Shown here piece by piece: positions 1 to 12,129 of a stretch of 64,000 nucleotides of DNA. The translations under genes were made by a program, and so were the position numbers. How positions within the stretch are numbered: the stretch's first letter is position 1; every line of letters starts with the position of its first letter. The notes under the pieces are model-generated. The model saw nothing but the letters and a program-made list of their open reading frames with translations, did no database searches and was not told the DNA's origin. The DNA is from Ephemerocybe angulata (taxonomy: Eukaryota; Basidiomycota; Agaricomycetes; Agaricales; Psathyrellaceae). The stretch spans positions 62,001 to 126,000 of the forward strand of contig JAACJK010000061.1 of the NCBI GenBank assembly GCA_013368325.1, read 5' to 3'.

Positions 1-3000
1 TGTGTAATTCGATTCTACTCATTTAGTCTCGGCTGAAGAGATCCTCGCGTGGCTCAAAGGCCCGGACTTCTTAAGGATATACGAAGAGGCCTTGAGTCAG
101 CGTTTGTCGAAAACTGGTGCCTGGTTCATCGGATCCGAGGAGTTCCGCGAGTTCGTCGAAGGAAGAGACGTGATTGTCTGGGGAACTGGCATGCGTAAGC
201 TTACTATGTTCTACCTATTTTCGAACTTTTGACTGACTACGTCTCGAACAGCTGGTGCAGGCAAAACCCTCTTATCGTACGTCTCCCTCCAACTGCCTCT
301 GGGTCGTTCTAACAATCGCTGCGTGCGGACAGGTCGACGTCGATGGAGCATTTAAGAGAAGTGTTCGAGGATCATCAAGACATTGCTATCATCTGCGCTT
401 TCATTCGGTATACGGAGAAGCTCTCGATCTGCGACATTCTAGTCGGCCTGCTTCGACAGCTCGTTGTTCGCCACCCGTGTGCCTCCCGCCATATGGGGCG
501 CGTGTACGCTCGAAATCAGAAGATGGAACTCAGGGAGCAGGGACTGGTTAAAGCTCTGCAGGTCATCGGTGGGTTGCTGTCGAAGGTGTTCATCATCATT
601 GATGGCCTGGATGAAGCCGAAGATGCAGTTAAGGACGCATTGCTCCGTGCTCTCCCCATTCTCGGCGCCAACGTCCTTATCATGTCCCGCCCATTGGAAC
701 TATACGCTCACTGTGTACCAGACGCTCTCCACATCTCCATCGAAGCCCGTACTGAGGATATCGACCGTTTCATTGATGATCAGATACAACGCAACTCCAG
801 GCTCCAAGCAATCATTCGCGGCGACTCTACATTAATTGAAAAGCTCAAGACACGCATCAGAGAGAGCTCCAAGGGAATGTGCGTAGTCGCTGGCCCCTTC
901 TCATGTCTTCGTTTGATGAACAAATGTCATTCAGGTTCCTCGTTGCTCGATTGCAGATGGAAGATGTTCTACGAAAGGCCCGCAACGTGAATACCCTGCT
1001 GAAAGGGCTCGATCAGCTCCCCTCGGGCGTCGACGCTATCTACGAACACACACTGGCCCGGATAGGCGCGCAGCCCGGAGAGGATGCTTTGATTGCACAC
1101 CGGGCTTTCATTTGGCTCCTATACGCAAGGACACGGCTTACTCCTCACGAGTTTCAGCACGCCCTGGCAATTTCGTTCGAGGACAAGAGTTACGATGCTG
1201 GGAATGTCATCCCTGTTGACCTGATCCTATCCATGTGTGGGGGTCTTATCATTTCCGAGGACTCTTACCGCGGACCCATATTACGCTTTATCCGTGAGTA
1301 ACATGGTGGCCACGCAGCTCTGCCCGCAAATTTTGCTAACACGGCTACAACCCAGACTACACGGCCTACGAGTACCTGAGGAAGATACGGCTTCCGGGGT
1401 TTTCACGCCCACATACATACATCGCTGTCTCATGCCTTGTTTATCTGGAGCACACCAACCTCCAAACTTGGGAAGAGGGCCAATTATTTGAAGAGTCTTC
1501 GCATTGGGAATACGCCGACCGATGCTGGGGATATCATGCGCGAGAATCTCAAGAAGAGGACTTCGACACTCACCCTTATATCACCGAGTTTCTTCAAACC
1601 TGTGGCAGTTACTACCGTCATTACTTCGTGGGTGGTCGTCCTACTCGTCAGGTAGCTGGCCTCCACCTCGCTGCCATGTACGGTCTGGTCAAGGTGATCT
1701 CCACAAAATCCCTCCCTTTTCTCCCAGGTCGCTCTTGGTCGTGGAATGAACCCAGAGCATGGGTTGATGGGCAAACCCCAATCCACTACGCGGTCATGTT
1801 CGGCGAGACATTGGCTCTCAAAGCCCTTCTCCCCTACACCGGTGTAGGTTGTTTAGTATTGGAAAACCATATGAGAAGGAACTAATGACGCTTCACTAGG
1901 TCAATGCACAGGACACAGATGGGGACACTGCGTTAATGCTAGCAGCCTGCAGCCGCCCGGATAGCATGGAAACCCGGGTACTTGCTGGAGCGAGTGACAT
2001 CGATGTGAACCTCCAGAATACTCGCGGCCAAACCGCTTTCATGCTTGCCTGCGTAGCGAGCTGGAACCAAATCGGCCGGATCACTCTATTCTCCCTGCGT
2101 CCTGACATAAACTTCAACATCGAGGACAATACTGGAATGACCGCTTTCTCGTACGCCTGCAAACACGGACACTGGAAAGTAGCGGTGCACATCCTCGACC
2201 AGGCGGATACCATAGATCCCAACGTGGTGGACAACTCCGGGAAAACAGGTTTAATGTACTTCTGCGAGACCTCTGAAGTGGCAGTATCCAGTGATGTAAC
2301 TGATGTCGCCAAGTTTGAGAAGCGGAGCAAACATGAAACCAGGGAAGCTCTCGCTTTATTTATCGGACATGGGTGTAATCCTCACATCCGGGATATCAGC
2401 GGTCGGTCCGCATTACATTCGGCAGTGGCATACCAGTCGACACCTGCCCGATACTCTAGTTTCCCAACGAGTTACGCTCTGCAGTACCTTTTGGGCATTG
2501 ACTCACTTGACTGTAACCAACGCGACAACAATGGGGTGACCGCCCTCATGCTTGCATCGGTCGGGAACCTCGATTCCCTGCAGGCCCTCTTATCTCATCC
2601 TCAAGTTGACGTAAACGCGCAAGACGCAGAAGGCAGGGCGGCCCTCCACTGGTGCTGTAGGTCAGGGATTCCCGAAGCCCTTGAAATGCTCGTTTCGCAC
2701 CCTCGGGTCAACTGCCACATAACCGACCAACGGGGGTGGTCAGCACCTGATTTCGCATGCGCAAGACGGGGTCTGCCCGGCGTCAACTCTATATACATCC
2801 TCGCAAAGTCACGGCACTGGGAGTATTCCGCCATCCGCGGGGCCGTCATACAATTCTTCGCGCACCAGTATGATACTGGAGAGACCTCCCACAAAAGCAC
2901 TCTCATTTCCCCCGAGAAATCACCCGCGACCTTCGACGCGTTCGAGTGGACTTTGGATGATCCTACGACCTGGGTCCTTCTGGGGTATGCCCTACGCGAT

Positions 3001-3228
3001 GCCTGCCGAGTCGTCGCGTATCTGATACTTGTCAATTGTGGGATCTTACCACCTTCGAAGACGGCCGAGGAAGAGAAGCGGTACTGCCAGTGCGCCGCAC
3101 TTTCAGAGTGCTGCTCGCGTTCATGGATACTGGAGACTCCTCCATGGTCTTTATTTCAGAGGGACGAGTTCAATACTTCAACCTTTAAATTTGTATTCTC
3201 CCCAAATCCCCCACTGCGGAGGAGATGA
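1..3228 (+). CDS. NACHT-ankyrin NLR-like protein, copy 1 (5' end outside window)
   Basis: Likely a cytosolic STAND NTPase of the fungal NLR type, used in non-self sensing in this class; the ligand is unknown. Exons read as 27-194, 252-276, 333-878, 935-1293, 1356-1843 and 1900-3228, giving about 970 residues in the window. The Walker A motif GMPGAGKT is assembled across the intron at 195-251. Walker B reads IIIDGLDEAED (about 590-625). The winged/helical region follows, with IHYTAYEYL after the 1294-1355 intron. From about 1650 to 2800 there are degenerate ankyrin repeats (DGQTPIHYAV, NNGVTALMLAS, AEGRAALHWCC). The first exons are lost at the window edge; copies 2 and 3 show about 80 residues are missing. 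No stop or frameshift is seen. The 5' and 3' parts are nearly identical to copy 2, while the middle of the ankyrin region is divergent. Confidence 0.85.
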
Positions 3229-3657
3229 ATAATACGATGGTTAGGCGGCCTAATAGAGGGTATGGAGGAGGCGTCCGAGTCCACGTCTGGGTAAATGGTA
3301 ACTCTTTACATATCCTTGAAATTAATGTATTTCTGTTATCAATGGCCACTCGGGAGAGACCCTGAAGTGCAGTTTATCTGTCCTTATGGACATGCAAACC
3401 ACAATATCGGCTAGGCGCTTGGCAATAGGCACTGGGGCCCTTTTACGACGCCTGGTTGCCGAAACATCATTGAATTGACCTCGAGGACGCTTTGGGGTAG
3501 ACGGTATTAATGCCTGTGCCCGCCAGAGAATATATATACAAAATGGAGACGTTGTCTAGGTCTCTATAATGGATTTCTTTTCACGTCATGCTGCTACCAC
3601 CCAGACAAGCGCCCTCCCTTCAGCGCAGCTTGGCTCCGATTGATGTTTTCGCGATGA
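3229..3657. repeat. Duplicated 3' flank of NLR copy 1
   Basis: No gene seen. About 250 bp (3229-3480) matches, in inverted orientation, the sequence just past the stop of NLR copy 2 (about 15848-15600), including the shared word CTAGGCGCTTGGCAATAGGC. A shorter related piece recurs near 5200-5260, ahead of the second tiny gene. The flank therefore moved together with the NLR gene and again with the tiny-gene unit. Confidence 0.7.
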
Positions 3658-4057
3658 TCAAGTCTTTCGGATTAGACACTCCATCTCGGGGTCCGGAACA
3701 ACCCAGTCTACGCTACGTAGATATAAGTAGGCACAAATTTTCGTAGCCTTTGCCTTAGAGCTTGCGCCATAGCGAAGCTGTTCGACCCCATTCTCTACCC
3801 CCACGTAAAGAATTAACATTTCAGTATAATATTAAGAGTGAGCATCATCGGATGATAACTGACTAAGTAAGCGCATAGTATGGACCTGTGCATGAGCTGG
3901 CCCTGTGGTTTTCCAAAGCTCCCAGGAGGCCTTGGGGACGAACGTATTAACGAGATGAACGTAGTCTGATGGGAAAAGACAGTTAGCATGCCGGGCGCAG
4001 CCGGGGGAACAAGATAAAGGTAAGGCTGGGCCTACCTTTGTTGTAGTTGTATGACAT
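3658..4057 (-). CDS. Tiny three-exon protein, family member A (86 aa)
   Basis: Family not recognised. Exon 1 encodes only MSYNYNK plus one base. Exon 2 starts DYVHLVNTFV and ends HTMRLL, and exon 3 starts NGVEQLRYGAS and ends ECLIRKT. The two introns have donor GTAGGC with acceptor CATCAG, and donor GTCAGT with acceptor GGGGTAG. The pattern DY-x-x-LV-x-N/T, TTGPA/G-x-x-QVHT, VEQ-x-R, KAxKI-x-AY-x-YLR-x-x-x-W is shared with the members at 5586-5978 and 47335-47725. No signal peptide or membrane segment is visible; the C-terminal third looks helical. It lies 430 bp past NLR copy 1 and converges on it. The conserved frame and splice sites across three divergent copies argue for a real gene; the function is unknown. 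Confidence 0.7.
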
Positions 4058-4259
4058 TGTCTGTATTGGAGAAATGAGCTGTAGAAAGAAAATAGGAGCT
4101 TTGAGGATAGCTGAAGGTCAAGTTGAGTGAAGGGGTCTTATGGTATATTGTTTGTGATGAACTGAGAGCCTTTTTATGCCTGCGCTCGCATGCAGGAACA
4201 CATCTGGTTTTTCCTAAAGCAATGAAGACGTACCCAACATCCTGTCTAGCGCTATCATA

Positions 4260-4870
4260 ATGACTGACCATGCGCAGTCAGTTGGCGCGCCTCTTCAGAT
4301 GTTTCTATATTTTCAGAGAACGTTGTGTCACTTGCTACAGGACGCGCAGTAGCCCCGTTAAGCGCCCTGCTCTAGCGCCTCAGAATGTTCTAACAATCAC
4401 GGATAATCTCCTCGCTAAACGATGGGCAGGGCACTGCACAAAGCGGGGGTCACCGCTACCCCAGTGACCGCCAGGATGTTATCTTTTCGCTGGATCGAAG
4501 ACCAAAGCGCAATATTGGAAAAAACTTCATGCAGTGTGTCCCCGACGCTGGCGCCATCCCCGATGACTCAGAACTTTCTTTTTGGGCGCCTAGAGTGCAA
4601 AACCATTGATGGATCCGTAAGTTAGTAGATAGCCGGAACTGGTCCTCAATTGTACCAGATTCATGCACGTAAATCCACTGCGCCACAATTTTATGGTCAC
4701 TGCTGTCTACCGAGGTCAGACGTGTCCCAATCTGGTTGCGTACCTGTGGCAAAAGGAGATGAGTTGAGTTACCGATGGGAGGATGCGCGCCTATGATTAA
4801 GCGCTCGTCGCTCCCGCTCTCAGGCGCACTGCCGCCAATCTGGCCTCTTATGGATACCGATGTGGCATGA
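4260..4870. repeat. Duplicated promoter segment, copy 1
   Basis: Shares ordered blocks with 6170-6790: GTTGGCGCGCCTC/GTTGACGCGCCTC, then the GCGCTTAA site, TTTTGGGCGCCTAG/CTTGGGCGCCTAG, then CTGCGCC followed by TTATGGTCACT/TTATCTGGTCACT. This indicates duplication of tiny gene plus promoter as a unit. Confidence 0.65.
4358..4366 (-). promoter_or_regulatory. GGCGCTTAA site
   Basis: Exact match on the reverse strand, about 300 bp upstream of tiny gene A. It is one of 16 exact GGCGCYTAA matches in the window, all intergenic. A binding role is inferred from recurrence and spacing only. Confidence 0.45.
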
Positions 4871-5585
4871 CTATGTGCTGTGCCCTTTTTCTGCTGCTAA
4901 GTTAGGAAATATGTGGCACCCTCTATAGACACATGAGGCGTAGCGTATCTGCATTGGTGAGCATAGTGAGCGCAGTATTGGTTGCTTGAGCTCGGTCTAG
5001 ACTTGGGTTCAGTGGCTTAAGATCCATCTTTATTGCCATGCGCCATCCATGCGTGGTGGGTTACCTCTTTAACACATGGCTAGACTAGAGACTAAATTCC
5101 CAACTTGTCATGATCAGACCCACTGGCAGCCTGGTGATGGCTGGCTTGGCGGATTCGGACAATGATTGCTCTTGGTATGCTATCAAGACTTCGTCGGCAC
5201 TAACTGTAAAATAACGCTGGGCCCTTTCGGGAGACCTGGTTGCCACAATGTCCTCAAGCATTCCGTTCTGGGGTGAGAAACACTGATATGTCTGAACTTC
5301 CCGGGTTAGACTCTGACCGCATATGAGCGGTGAAGTGGGCCTAAGTATCACACTCTCAACAGATGTTTTCTCAGGTTGTGGACGTGATTCATGAAAAGCA
5401 TTGAATTAAAATGAGGTATAGATTGCCAAAACCGAGTAGAATGGACAGTAAATTAAAGAGGCATAAGATATTAGGCGAGAGAACAGTCAAAAAGGTCAAA
5501 AAGAGTTATCTACGAAGAAGGTGGTGCGAAATCTGGCCCATGGCGCGCGCAAGCATATAAATCATTCTCGAACATCTCGCGATGA

Positions 5586-5978
5586 TCAAGTCCGGACAAA
5601 AGCCTCCATCGCATCGTCCTTCTCAACCCATTCTCTCCCGCGTAGATAGGCGTAGGCGAGAATCTTCTTAGCCTTGGTTACAGAACTCGCACTCCAGCGG
5701 CCTTGTTCGACTCCATTAACTAATAAATCCATGTAAAAATGTGTAGATGTCAATAGGATACTAGTAGGAGGGAGTGAGATTGGGTAATAACTGACCAAAT
5801 AATTGCACGGTATGGACCTGTCTGGAACCTGGCCCAGTGGTTGTGGTCTCATAGCTGGAGCCCTTGACATGGTTATGCACGAGCTGAATATAATCTGGTG
5901 GGGAAGATACGGTTGTTAACGTTGGGGTGACAAGAAGAAGTCATGCCTGAACTTACCCGTGCTGGAGCCGCTCGACAT
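5586..5978 (-). CDS. Tiny three-exon protein, family member B (84 aa)
   Basis: Same exon plan as the copy at 3658-4057. Exon 1 is MSSGSST plus one base, ending at a GTAAGT donor. Exon 2 runs from DYIQLVHNHVKGSS to HTVQLF and ends at GTCAGT. Exon 3 begins after TTTATTAG and encodes VNGVEQGRWSASS, then KAKKILAYAYLRGREWVEK. The start is the only ATG that joins in frame to exon 2. This member is closer in sequence to the one at 47335-47725 (DYIQLVHNHVKGSS identical) than to its neighbour A. No known domain is recognised, and no signal peptide or transmembrane segment is seen. Confidence 0.72.
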
Positions 5979-6098
5979 CGTTTGTATTGCTGGGTGTTAT
6001 AGAGAGGGGTGAGGAAAGAGGAGCTTTGAGGAAAGCTAGAGGTGAAGAGGGAGTGAAGAGGAGTTCTGGTATGCTATTTCGTGAGGAAGCCAGCTCCC

Positions 6099-6105
6099 TT
6101 TTATA
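6099..6105 (-). promoter_or_regulatory. TATA box of tiny gene B
   Basis: TATAAAA on the reverse strand, 121 bp upstream of the start codon at 5978. A variant stands at the matching place before gene A. Confidence 0.55.
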
Positions 6106-6292
6106 CCTGCGTCTGTGTGCAGAAACATATTCTGGCTTTTCCTAAAGCAACGAAGAGGTACTCCACATGTCCTATCATGGTGACTACCCAGGCGCACTTC
6201 GCATTGAGTTGACGCGCCTCCTTTGAGATTTGTACAGTTTTAGAGTTCCAAACAACGGCACGTCACTGGCGACGGGATGCGCAGTAGCGCTC

Positions 6293-6301
6293 TTAAGCGC
6301 C
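6293..6301 (-). promoter_or_regulatory. GGCGCTTAA site
   Basis: About 315 bp upstream of tiny gene B, at the position equivalent to the site before gene A. Confidence 0.45.
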
Positions 6302-6702
6302 CGGCGGCAGCGCCTGAAAGCATTCTATAATCACAGTCTACCTGACTTAATAGTTCACTCGTCCGTTAGGAGTGGCCGACTTGCGAAAGTACTAAACGCA
6401 GGGGCCGCTGTTGGCCCAGTTTCACTTTAGCCAGTGGATTGCGTACCGAGAATGTCCTACTACATATCACATAGTATGTCCGATTATTCTTCTTGGGCGC
6501 CTAGCGAAAATCATTGGCTGATCCGTAAGTCAGAAATTCCGAACTCAAATTTACCACAGCCCTGCACGCAAATCTACTGCGCCGCCATTATCTGGTCACT
6601 TTTTTCTACTGGAGGATAGAAGCCTCCCAATTTGGTTGCATACCTGCGACCACGAAAGCCCACATCCCGAGTTAATTTGGCGAGGTCGGGTGGCGCTCAG
6701 GC

Positions 6703-6711
6703 TTAAGCGCC
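6703..6711 (-). promoter_or_regulatory. GGCGCTTAA site
   Basis: Second site upstream of tiny gene B, at 725 bp. The equivalent place before gene A (4798-4806) has the variant AGCGCTTAA. Confidence 0.4.
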
Positions 6712-7365
6712 TGTGGACACACCGACTGCTGTAAATTTGGCCTTTTATGGATACCGACGCAACATGGCTATGCACTGCGCCGTCGCTGGGCTGCTTTAGG
6801 AGATCTGTGGCACCGACTGTCGTTTAACCTTATGCATTTTCAAGTCAATGTGTGCGGCCCCACAAGGGCGCCGTTGTCTGCTCTCACAGCTTACTACATC
6901 ACACACCGAAACTCTGCACTAACATCATACCATTTCTAATGCTCATAAATATCTATCATGTCTAGAACCAGCTTTTAAATCGCCATTCTTATCTCCAGGC
7001 CAGATATGTCATTTCCATAATTTGCGACAATGTCTCTTCGTGTGCGGTCCTGTGTAATCACGAAGGGGCGAGTCAGCCCGACAAGCCAGATTCCCATGTT
7101 GATTTCGCTCTAGTAATGCATTTTTAGCGCTCAGGCTTCCCCGACGGCCTCAAGGCCCAAACCGCCGCCTGAGGTGATGACATCCTGGGCTATACATCCA
7201 AGGAAGTTCAACGGGTTATGTTGGAGGCATGGATCGTGCAGCTCTCCGCTTGGCACATTGACACGTCATTGCATTGGTGTGTCCTTGTGTGTTTCTGACA
7301 TAGTTTTTGTTTTTGCGCCAACAGTACATGCACTGACCGTTGTAGAAAGCCTCGTGCGAGGGCCG

Positions 7366-7490
7366 CTCGAATTTAGGCGCTCGGCCCCCACCGCGCCCGG
7401 GCCGGCCGGAGCACCCCACGCGATCAGCCGGTCGGTGGTCGCGATGGCGACGTGTGCGACAGGGGAACGATCAATTTTGGATGGCCCACA
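7366..7490 (-). repeat. GGCCGG block with CCGAGCGCCTAAATTCGAG, copy 1
   Basis: Read on the reverse strand: a CCATCCAAAATTGATCGTTC start, a GGCCGG-rich middle and the 19-base end word at 7384-7366. Four relatives lie at about 20165-20269, 25155-25275, 30310-30413 and 32880-32961. This copy is 360-480 bp upstream of the SH3 gene. Confidence 0.7.
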
Positions 7491-7846
7491 CACATCTCCA
7501 ATCCACCCAGCGGCCAGGGCCATTCAATCGCCTGCTATTCTCAATTCTCTGAACAAACCGAACCAAAAACGAACGACAAGGGTGGTCCACATTCGCGTCC
7601 GAGTCTCGCTTTGTCTATCTTGTATTTCTGCTGTTCGTTCTGCGACTACTTCTACTTCTACTTTCACTTCTACTTCGTCTTTGGCCTGGTCTATCGACTA
7701 CATCCTGAAATTGGTGGAGATCAGCAACGTTGAACGGGTTACGAGAAGAGACACGTCGATCGTACGAGAAGAGAAGAGGTCCTATCGGACGGGCAAGGAC
7801 AATCAACCGAACAGGCCCTCCTAATTGCAGTTAGGCGAGAGATAAC

Positions 7847-10800
7847 ATGGTTGAACCATCGGCGTCCGCAGCAAGGGCGGAAGAAGGAAGAGGAGCAGCA
7901 CCAGTGGGAGGGAACACGCTGCCACAGCAAGGAGGTGCGTAGTCTCCCAGATTGTTTGAGAGGACCTGCGTGTGCCTCGTGTATCCCATGCCCTGACCGA
8001 CTGCGCTGGGCACGATGTCTTTGCATCCTGTTGCATCCTCAATCTCGAGTAGCCAAGCTTCAGATGGAGTCGAAGGCGCAGGCAGAGCCGAGTATGGCTG
8101 TGGTAGTGCAGACGTACTCGAGAACATCGTATACGGCGCTCGCATTCATCCTCTCATTCATCTACACAACTCTCCGTGCAATGCTCACCAGCTCCGTAGG
8201 CACCTACTCCGCATCTTCAAGCACCAGCACTGAACTCGACGTGTTCGTAGAGAAAGCAGGTGTGTGGTCTTCTTCCATTGGATCTCGTGGGCCCGCGCTT
8301 CGTTTATTGCACATCTTCTGTCGGGAATGGGATAGTTGCGAGTTGAAACTCGAGTCAGAGTTGATTCCTGCGCAGAAGAGCTACCACACGGTGCTCACAT
8401 GCAACCCCATATCCAAACGGCTGGTGCAGTCGCGTCGAGCTGCTCAGAGCCAAGTGCAACCTTCGTCCTCCATAACTTCACATTCATCTTCTCATCCACC
8501 CCAAACCCCACATCATACTAACATGCCCTCCAGACACCTCCTCAACCCAAACCTCAACAACAGTAACAACCACACCCCCCTCCGCGCCCTCCTCACCTCA
8601 CACCCACAACACCCCCTCCCAGCGCCTCTCCCTCTCCCTCGACGCCCCCGCCTCCGCCTCGCCCTTCCCCAGCCCCTCCTCCAGCTTCCTCCCCCCGCCC
8701 ACGCCCGGCGCGCACGAGTTCGCGATGAAGCCGCCCCCCGCAAGGAAGGCGAGTGCGACGGCGTATATGCTTGGGCTTGGGCTTGGGGCGGGGTCTTCTC
8801 CGCTTGCTCCAGGTGTGAATGGTGTTAATGGGGGAGGGATGAATGGGGTGAATGGGGTTGGGGATGGGAGGGATGGGAGTCGGAGTCGGAGGGGGAGTCA
8901 GAGGAGTTCTGTTGGTGCGAGTCCCGCCTTGAATGGCGCGAGCGCGGGTGCAACTGCGACACCAGCCACCACGAACGGATCCCTCCCTACGTCCAAATCC
9001 AATATCGGGGAAACAGCAGCAGTAACAGCATCACACCCAAATCCAAACCCTTCTTCCGCACAGACAAAAGCGGACTCGACCTCGAACTCTCTATTGTCTT
9101 CAACACCCAATACGGGATCAACGCCAGCAGCTTCCCCGGATATGCTGTTATCATCTTCATCTTCGGTGCAATTGGAGGGAAGCCTGACAGGGCACGAGGA
9201 GAGGAAGGAGAGCGAGAACAATAAGGATGATGATAATGAGGATGGTCATGTGTATTCGGGTGTGGGTGTGAGGGATGGGGAGAGCCGGGGGGCTGGTGCC
9301 GATGCTGTTACGGGGGCTCAGGGTGTGGATGCGATTGAAGAGGGAGATGGATTCAAGTCGAGGTTGAACGGGACATCGATGGATGATATGGGCTCGTCGT
9401 CGTCGAAGCACAGGGCTTCTTCGCAGGGTTCGGCTGTTACCCCTGCAACGGCGCCTCCAACTGCAACTGCAACTGCGGCTACTACTACGAGCAGGAATAG
9501 CAATACGACATCTGGGACGGCACCAAGTGCACAGAACCCCACACCGTCCGTAACGCCCGCAGCACCGTCGTCCTCTACCACCACCACCGCCTTCAAAGCG
9601 CCGATACCACAACCACCTGCCTCTTTTTCTTCCTCTTCCGCTATTCCCGCTTCCTCTTCGTCGGCTACGACACCAACACCACCCACAACAATAGGAGCGA
9701 CGCCCCCGCTCCCACATAACCCGACAGCGACAGTGACCCCCCAAAAATCACAGAAATCGCAAAACAGAATATCGCTCCCGCCGCCTTCCTCGTTCCCGCT
9801 CTCGCTCTCTTCATCCACATCCACATCCACCACCACCTCGTCCATTTCCACCAGTACCTCGAATCCAAATCCCAACACACACAGACCCAGCGCATCCATG
9901 TCCTCCACAACCTCCACAACCTCCTCTTCCACCTCCACCTCCTCCACCTCCGCCACCTCCCACAAACCCAGCGCCTCCACATCCTCCATCCCCCCCTCCT
10001 CCTCCATACCCCCCTCAGGTATCTCCTCAGGAATATCGACCGCGACCCCAAGCACCCCCCGCACCCCGGGCCCCCGCTCCCGCCCGCCCTCCTCCTACTT
10101 CGACTTTAGCGCGCTCGGGCTTTCGAGTTCGAGGCCTGCGCCGCCGTCGCCCGCGCTCAGTGCTACATCCAAGGCGTCGCGGCGTATCTCCACCATTTCC
10201 ACCATATCCACCGGGAGTGATGGTGGGTTCGGAGGTGGTATTGGAAGTGGGATTGGTGGGATTGGTGGGAGTGGGGGAGGTATGGGGGGCAGGGGGACGT
10301 TGAGTAGGGGCAATAGTGTGAAGCGCCAGAGCGGGTTGGGGGCGTTCAGTCTCGGGAGTCCGGTGGGCAGTCCGACGGGGAGGTTCTTCCCGCCTAACCC
10401 ACTTGCGAGTTCTACCTCATCATCGACCCTGGCATCCACAGCCCCGCTTACGGCTTCGACTATCTTTGGGGACTTGGAGCAGGAGCAGAAGGAGCTCGAG
10501 AAGGAAAAAGAGGAGAGGGAGAAAGGGGAGAGTGGAGGAGGCTATGGGGGCTATTTGGAGCCTCCCCCGGATAGCGCGTCGAGTACTGTCAGTCTTGCGA
10601 GTACGGTCGTGCCTGACGAGCCGAGTACGCCTGGGGTTGTGTTTGGCGCGTTTCAGGCAAGGGCGCTTGCGTCCGCCTCGGGCTCCGGCTCCGGCTTCGG
10701 CTCAGAGGAGAAGGAGATGGAAAAGGATAATGAGAAAGGGGTTCAGCAGGAAGTATCGGATTTGAACTTGGTAGGGGGAGGGGATCTGGGAGAGAAGAAG

Positions 10801-11827
10801 GAGAGGACGCAGTATATTGTGATACGCGATTTTGCGTTTGAGAGGGGGGATGAGCGGTTTGGAGGGATGGGCCCGGATTGTCCGAAGGTTAATAGGGTGG
10901 GGAGGTTGAATAGGCGGTTGAGAGGGGGACGGTTTGGGTATGGTGCGTATCCCCTTCCCATTCTCTATTTTCTTCCTTCCTTCTTTGCTACCTTCCTTCT
11001 CGCTCCCTACATAATGGACTTGAGCTAACATCATCATTACCTTCAGATCCAGCCCAGAAACGTGGAGAAGGCAGACGCACCTTCTCCCAAGGCTCATGGT
11101 CGAGCACCTCCTTCGACTCAGCAGACGACGAGGACGGTGCGGGCGACGAGGAAGAGGACGAAGATGAGGACGACGACTGGGGCGGGGGCTGGTTCCGCAA
11201 AGGCCTCGGACGCCTAAGCTGGGCAGGCGCAGGTGCCAGCGGCGGCAGCGACGCCGCAGCAACCTCAGAAGATAAAGACGGCCTGCTAGGCGCCGACGGG
11301 CGCCCGAGCCGCTCGGACCTCGACCGCAACTTCCTCGACTCGGACACAGACGACTCGCAGCAATACTCCTCCACCAGCGCCTCCCAAGAAGGCGAAGGCT
11401 CGTACGACGATGACGGGCTGGGAGAGGAAGACGACGACGACGACGCGGACGACCCCTTATACCCGGGCATATACCGGGCGCTGTTCGCGTTCTACCCCGA
11501 GGGCACGGCGGAGGTGCGGTTAAGGGAGGACCAGCTCGTGCGTGTGGTGAAGCGCGGCGGGGGTGTGGGGTGGGCGGTTGTGGAGGTGGGGTGGAAGGCG
11601 GGGAGGGAGCTTGTGGAGGAGTTGAGGGCGAGTGGGGAGATTGGGGAGGAGGAGTGTGTTGGGGAGGAGGGGGAGGGCGGGGATGCTGAGGAGGAGGGGG
11701 AGGGGGTGAGGGTGAGGAGGGGGGTGGGGTTGTGGTGCTTGGGGAGGATGGGGGGACGGTGAGGCAGGGGCTTGTGCCTGAGAGTTATTTGGCGCCTGTG
11801 AGGTTGGATGGGTGGGTTGATAGTTGA
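7847..11827 (+). CDS. Membrane-anchored, Ser/Thr/Pro-rich SH3-domain protein
   Basis: Exons read as 7847-7934, 8050-8259 (or from 8053), 8534-10942, 11047-about 11705 and about 11747-11827, roughly 1,150 aa. The N-terminus is MVEPSASAAR. A hydrophobic segment YTALAFILSFIYTTLRAML (exon 2) is a likely single membrane span. Exon 3 encodes a very long low-complexity Ser/Thr/Pro/Gly tract around a conserved core GAHEFAMKPPPARKASATAY. Acidic runs follow, and then an SH3 domain: YRALFAFYPEGTAEVRLRED, RGGGVGWAVVEV, and GLVPESYLAPVRL. The last strand is in a different frame from the first part of the SH3. Either a 41-nt intron (11706-11746, GTGAGG...GGGGAG, no clear branch point) or a base error in a G-run joins them. 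SH3 proteins with such tails often scaffold polarity or cytokinesis factors; that role is inference. An N-terminal copy without SH3 lies at 23368-24806. Confidence 0.75.
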
Positions 11828-12129
11828 TAGTTGTTCGCTTTCCTTGATTTTTTGTGGCCTTTCGTTCGATTGTCTTGTTCTTGTGTTTGATGAGAGTGGC
11901 GCCGCTTTTTGCTCAGCGAGGACTGTAGTCTAATATGTATACCCGTCTGTACTGATGGTTTTGGCGCTTACCTCTTTGCTTCTTCTTGTTGTATGGCTAG
12001 TGTGGTTCTGTATTCCTCTGCTTGAATCTTATTTATTCTCTCCACTCAACGCATTGTGTCAACACGGCTCTTTGATAGATATACAACAGATACAGCAATT
12101 TCGTCTCTACAGGATGGAAACACCTTTCT
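11828..12129. other. Convergent 3' region, SH3 gene and MTAP
   Basis: A 302-bp gap between two convergent stops. T-rich; no gene or clear element seen. Confidence 0.6.

Larger units (their letters stand above)
4058..5585. other. Intergenic: promoter of tiny gene A (duplicated)
   Basis: No credible gene. A CATAAAAA box lies at 4171-4178 on the reverse strand, about 115 bp upstream of tiny gene A, where gene B has TATAAAA. The stretch 4260-4870 is a diverged copy of 6170-6790 and of 25690-26160 (inverted). The stretch 5195-5260 resembles NLR 3' flank. Confidence 0.6.
6170..6790. repeat. Duplicated promoter segment, copy 2
   Basis: Upstream region of tiny gene B. It matches 4260-4870 in direct orientation and 25690-26160 in inverted orientation. 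The stretch 6490-6720 is the best preserved against 25770-25960 (TTAACTCGGGATGTGGGC and AGTGACCAGATAATGGCGGC shared on the reverse strand). Confidence 0.7.
5979..7846. other. Intergenic between tiny gene B and SH3 gene
   Basis: No credible gene. It holds the promoter of gene B (to about 6790), then unremarkable sequence to 7300. From 7300 to 7846 it is the promoter of the SH3 gene, duplicated in inverted orientation at about 25330-24807. A frame open from 7174 to 7824 is not conserved in that duplicate. Confidence 0.6.

Noticed and set aside
7174..7824. Forward 216-codon frame upstream of the SH3 gene
   Set aside because: The inverted duplicate (25207-24812) preserves DNA similarity but shifts frame in the middle, so the region behaves as promoter or leader, not protein.
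9157..10064. Long reverse-strand frames within the SH3 gene (195 and 248 codons)
   Set aside because: Low-complexity shadows of the Ser/Thr/Pro-rich exon; composition is Val/Glu/Ala or Arg/Cys/Trp repeats.
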